From contig DJQG01000028.1 in assembly GCA_002438685.1 (NCBI GenBank), positions 1 to 6,807 on the forward strand: 6,807 nucleotides of DNA. The letters are read 5' to 3'. The notes under the pieces were generated by a model that saw only the letters and a list, made by a program, of their open reading frames with translations, did not search any database and was not told the origin of the DNA. Shown here one piece after another: positions 4,778 to 6,807 of this stretch. The position numbers and the translations under genes are program-made. How positions within the stretch are numbered: position 1 is the first letter of the stretch; each line of letters begins with the position of its first letter. This stretch comes from Ruminococcaceae bacterium UBA6392 (lineage in GTDB: Bacteria; Bacillota; Clostridia; Oscillospirales; Acutalibacteraceae).

Positions 4778-6807
4778 ATGCCGGAACAGAATAAGAAAAT
4801 AATCAGCAAATATCAGGGCGACAAGAACCCCGATGAACGCTATCTCAAGCTTGGCAGAAAGATAACCGATGTTATGGGACACAAGATCTCCGGAGTGACA
4901 TCCGACGACCCGGAGTATTGGGGGCTCAGAGAAGTCCTGACTCCCGAGATGTGCGATATCGCCAACAAGATGAAGCTCCGCCAGCACTACACCTTCGAGC
5001 AGCTGCTTGAGATGAACCGCGACTACGAAGCTATCGATCTGCAGAAGATGCTCGACGAGATGGCTTACATAGGCATCCTTGAGTATGACTACGGCGACAA
5101 TTACGACCACACTCACGAGCTCAAGGATCGCCCGCGCATCAAACGCTACAGACTGCCGTTCTTTGTCCCCGGCTCCGCCGAGCTGTTCAACTCCTCGGTC
5201 GACAGGATTGCAAAGAACCCAGCAGTTACCTCGTTCTTCGAGCGCATGACTTTCATTCCCCTCGCAGGCATCACTCAGATGGTGCCGCCCGGAGGCGACG
5301 GAATCGGAATGCACGTCATACCGGTCGAGAAAGCTATCGACGCCGAGAGCAAGTCGATAGACCTTGAGCACATCTCATATTGGCTCAAGAAATACGAGGG
5401 TCATATCTCCGCGGGTATCTGCTCCTGCCGCGCTTCGCGCGCAGTGCTCGGCGACGGCTGCACCGACGATATTGATGATTGGTGCATCCAGCTCGGCGAC
5501 ATGGCGGACTACACCGTTGAGACCGGACGCGCGCACTACATAACCAAAGAGCGCGCTCTCGAGATACTCGAGCTTGCCGAGAAGAACGGCTATGTCCATC
5601 AGATAACCAACATCGACGGCGAGAACAAGATTTTCGACATCTGTAACTGCAACGTCAAAATCTGCAACGCTCTGCGTACTTCTCTGCTGTTCAACACGCC
5701 CTATCTTTCGCGCAGCTCCTACACCGCAAAGGTCGAAAAGGAGAAGTGCGTAGCCTGCGGCAAGTGCGTTGAGACCTGCCCGGCGGGTGCTGTCAAGATG
5801 GGTCAGAAGCTCTGCCGCAAGGACGGCTCCGAGGTCAAATATCCTCATGCTCCCCTGCCGGACAACAACATCTGGGGACCCTATGCATGGGATGAGGACT
5901 ACCGCGACACCGCGCGTATGTCCAACACATATGCCAGCGGCTCCGCTCCGTGCAAGGCGGCATGTCCCGCGCATGTGCCCGTTCAGGCTTATCTGCGCCT
6001 CGCCCACGAGGGCAAATACCGCGAGGCTCTCGCGATGATAAAGACCGAGAACCCATTCCCGGCTGTCTGCGGACGCGTCTGCAACAAGAGATGCGAATCC
6101 GAGTGCACCCGCGGCAAGATTGACGCTCCCGTTTCGATAGACGCGGTCAAGAAGTTCGTCGCCGATCTCGACCTCAACGCTGAGGACAGATTCGTGCCCG
6201 AAAAGACCGTCCAGTCGATCCACGGCGCATTTGACGAGAAGATTGCCATCATCGGCGGCGGTCCTGCCGGTCTGAGCGCAGCATACTATCTCGCACAGAT
6301 GGGTTACAAACCCACCGTTTTCGAAAAGAACCCGATCCCCGGCGGTATGCTCACATACGGCATCCCCAGCTACAAGCTTGAAAAGGATGTTATCGCCGCA
6401 GAGATCGATATCATCAAAGAGCTCGGCGCCGAAATCAAGTGCGGCGTTGAGGTCGGCAAGGATATCACGATAGCTCAGCTTAAAGAGCAGGGCTACAAGG
6501 CGTTCTATATCGCTATCGGCTGCCAGGGCGGCAGACGCCCCGGAGTCAAGAACGACGACGCACCCGGCACGCATATCGCCGTTGAGTATCTGCGCCACTG
6601 CTTCGAGCACCGCGAGGATACATTTGACGGCAGCGTAGTTGTCATCGGTGGCGGCAATGTCGCTATCGACTGCGCAAGAAACGCCCACCGTCTCGGCGCT
6701 TCCGAGGTCAGCATGTTCTGCCTCGAGTCGCGTGATGAGATGCCCGCGAGCCGCGGAGAAGTCGCAGAAGCCGAAGAGGAGAACATAAAGGTCAATCCCT
6801 CCTGGGG
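4778..6807 (+). CDS. Modular iron-sulfur flavoprotein: CxCR/ferredoxin module fused to GltD/NfnB-like NAD(P)H oxidoreductase (3' end outside window)
   Basis: The frame runs from ATG 4778 (GAAGAGG ribosome site at 4764-4770) to the right edge, 676 codons without a stop. Residues 1 to about 210 include a helix-turn-helix-like stretch near 75-105 and a PFFVPGSAELF segment, as in the N-terminus of a family of iron-sulfur proteins. Next come Cys215-Ser-Cys217-Arg, Cys228, Cys236, then Cys289-Asn-Cys291 with Cys296, and one ferredoxin motif, Cys324, 327, 330 and 334-Pro, enough for a [4Fe-4S] cluster. From about 390 it resembles GltD, NfnB and dihydropyrimidine dehydrogenase N-termini: Cys392, Cys396-Pro, Cys431, 435, 439 and 443 for further clusters, FAD motif IIGGGPAGLSAA (Gly493-Gly498), GGMLTYGIP, and a second nucleotide motif VVIGGGNVAIDCAR (Gly624-Gly626). 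It should pass electrons between NAD(P)H, FAD and iron-sulfur centres in the cytoplasm. Its place 16 bases after the isomerase gene suggests a shared pathway, perhaps double-bond reduction. GltD for glutamate synthesis is unlikely: no gltA is visible and the N-terminal module is foreign to it. The missing C-terminus may carry more domains. Confidence 0.9.
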   Translation, partial: MPEQNKKIISKYQGDKNPDERYLKLGRKITDVMGHKISGVTSDDPEYWGLREVLTPEMCDIANKMKLRQHYTFEQLLEMNRDYEAIDLQKMLDEMAYIGILEYDYGDNYDHTHELKDRPRIKRYRLPFFVPGSAELFNSSVDRIAKNPAVTSFFERMTFIPLAGITQMVPPGGDGIGMHVIPVEKAIDAESKSIDLEHISYWLKKYEGHISAGICSCRASRAVLGDGCTDDIDDWCIQLGDMADYTVETGRAHYITKERALEILELAEKNGYVHQITNIDGENKIFDICNCNVKICNALRTSLLFNTPYLSRSSYTAKVEKEKCVACGKCVETCPAGAVKMGQKLCRKDGSEVKYPHAPLPDNNIWGPYAWDEDYRDTARMSNTYASGSAPCKAACPAHVPVQAYLRLAHEGKYREALAMIKTENPFPAVCGRVCNKRCESECTRGKIDAPVSIDAVKKFVADLDLNAEDRFVPEKTVQSIHGAFDEKIAIIGGGPAGLSAAYYLAQMGYKPTVFEKNPIPGGMLTYGIPSYKLEKDVIAAEIDIIKELGAEIKCGVEVGKDITIAQLKEQGYKAFYIAIGCQGGRRPGVKNDDAPGTHIAVEYLRHCFEHREDTFDGSVVVIGGGNVAIDCARNAHRLGASEVSMFCLESRDEMPASRGEVAEAEEENIKVNPSW

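Noticed and set aside
3901..4809. A 302-codon open frame on the - strand opposite the isomerase homologue.
   Set aside because: It overlaps a clearly recognised gene, spans the intergenic gap after it, and shows no family motif.
4694..5371. A 225-codon - strand frame across the junction of the isomerase and oxidoreductase genes.
   Set aside because: It is antisense to two conserved + strand genes and has no recognisable motif.
3411..6267. A 21-base exact repeat (3411-3431 and 6247-6267) in the two genes of the second operon.
   Set aside because: Both copies encode the same FAD-binding IIGGGPAG motif with favoured codons, so convergence of motif and codon choice explains it.
5375..6688. A 437-codon open frame on the - strand opposite the large oxidoreductase.
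   Set aside because: The + strand carries ordered cysteine, FAD and nucleotide-binding motifs with a ribosome site. The - frame has no recognisable motif and a repetitive Ala, Val, Leu and Asp composition typical of antisense to a GC-rich gene.
1..6807. CRISPR arrays, tRNA or rRNA genes, insertion sequences and attachment sites.
   Set aside because: No regularly spaced repeats, cloverleaf-like sequence, transposase motifs or terminal inverted repeats were seen on either strand.

Overview
The window looks like chromosomal DNA of an anaerobic Clostridia-class Firmicute, probably a gut or rumen lineage. The pointers are strong AGGAGG-type ribosome sites, a tightly packed arginine operon, moderately GC-rich genes separated by AT-rich gaps, and a large iron-sulfur flavoprotein. 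The genus cannot be fixed from this sequence alone. All genes read through with the standard code, and TGA is used as a stop.

Positions 1-2858 hold the end of an arginine biosynthesis operon on the + strand: argB (5' end outside the window), argD and argF. These carry acetylglutamate through phosphorylation and transamination towards ornithine and convert ornithine to citrulline. The genes are 13 and 2 bases apart. A clear rho-independent terminator at 2879-2909 closes the operon. A 62-codon gene of unknown function (2908-3096, - strand) converges on it and its stop codon touches the terminator T-tract.

Positions 3097-3384 are an AT-rich divergent intergenic region. It contains a near-perfect housekeeping promoter (TTGACT, 17 bp, TATAAT) and a leader of about 95 bases.

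The promoter drives a second + strand operon from 3385 to beyond the right edge. Its first gene encodes a 458-residue FAD protein that I recognise as a homologue of the Cutibacterium (Propionibacterium) acnes polyunsaturated fatty acid isomerase (PAI, linoleate to trans-10,cis-12 conjugated linoleate). The residues lining the PAI substrate site appear conserved. Sixteen bases later starts a large modular oxidoreductase, 676 codons visible and open at the edge: a CxCR/ferredoxin-type iron-sulfur module fused to a GltD/NfnB-like FAD and NAD(P)-binding module.

The second operon is the part most worth attention. An FAD-dependent double-bond isomerase paired with an NAD(P)H/iron-sulfur electron-transfer enzyme suggests an unsaturated fatty acid isomerisation and reduction (biohydrogenation) pathway. 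The pairing is seen in the sequence; the joint function is inference.
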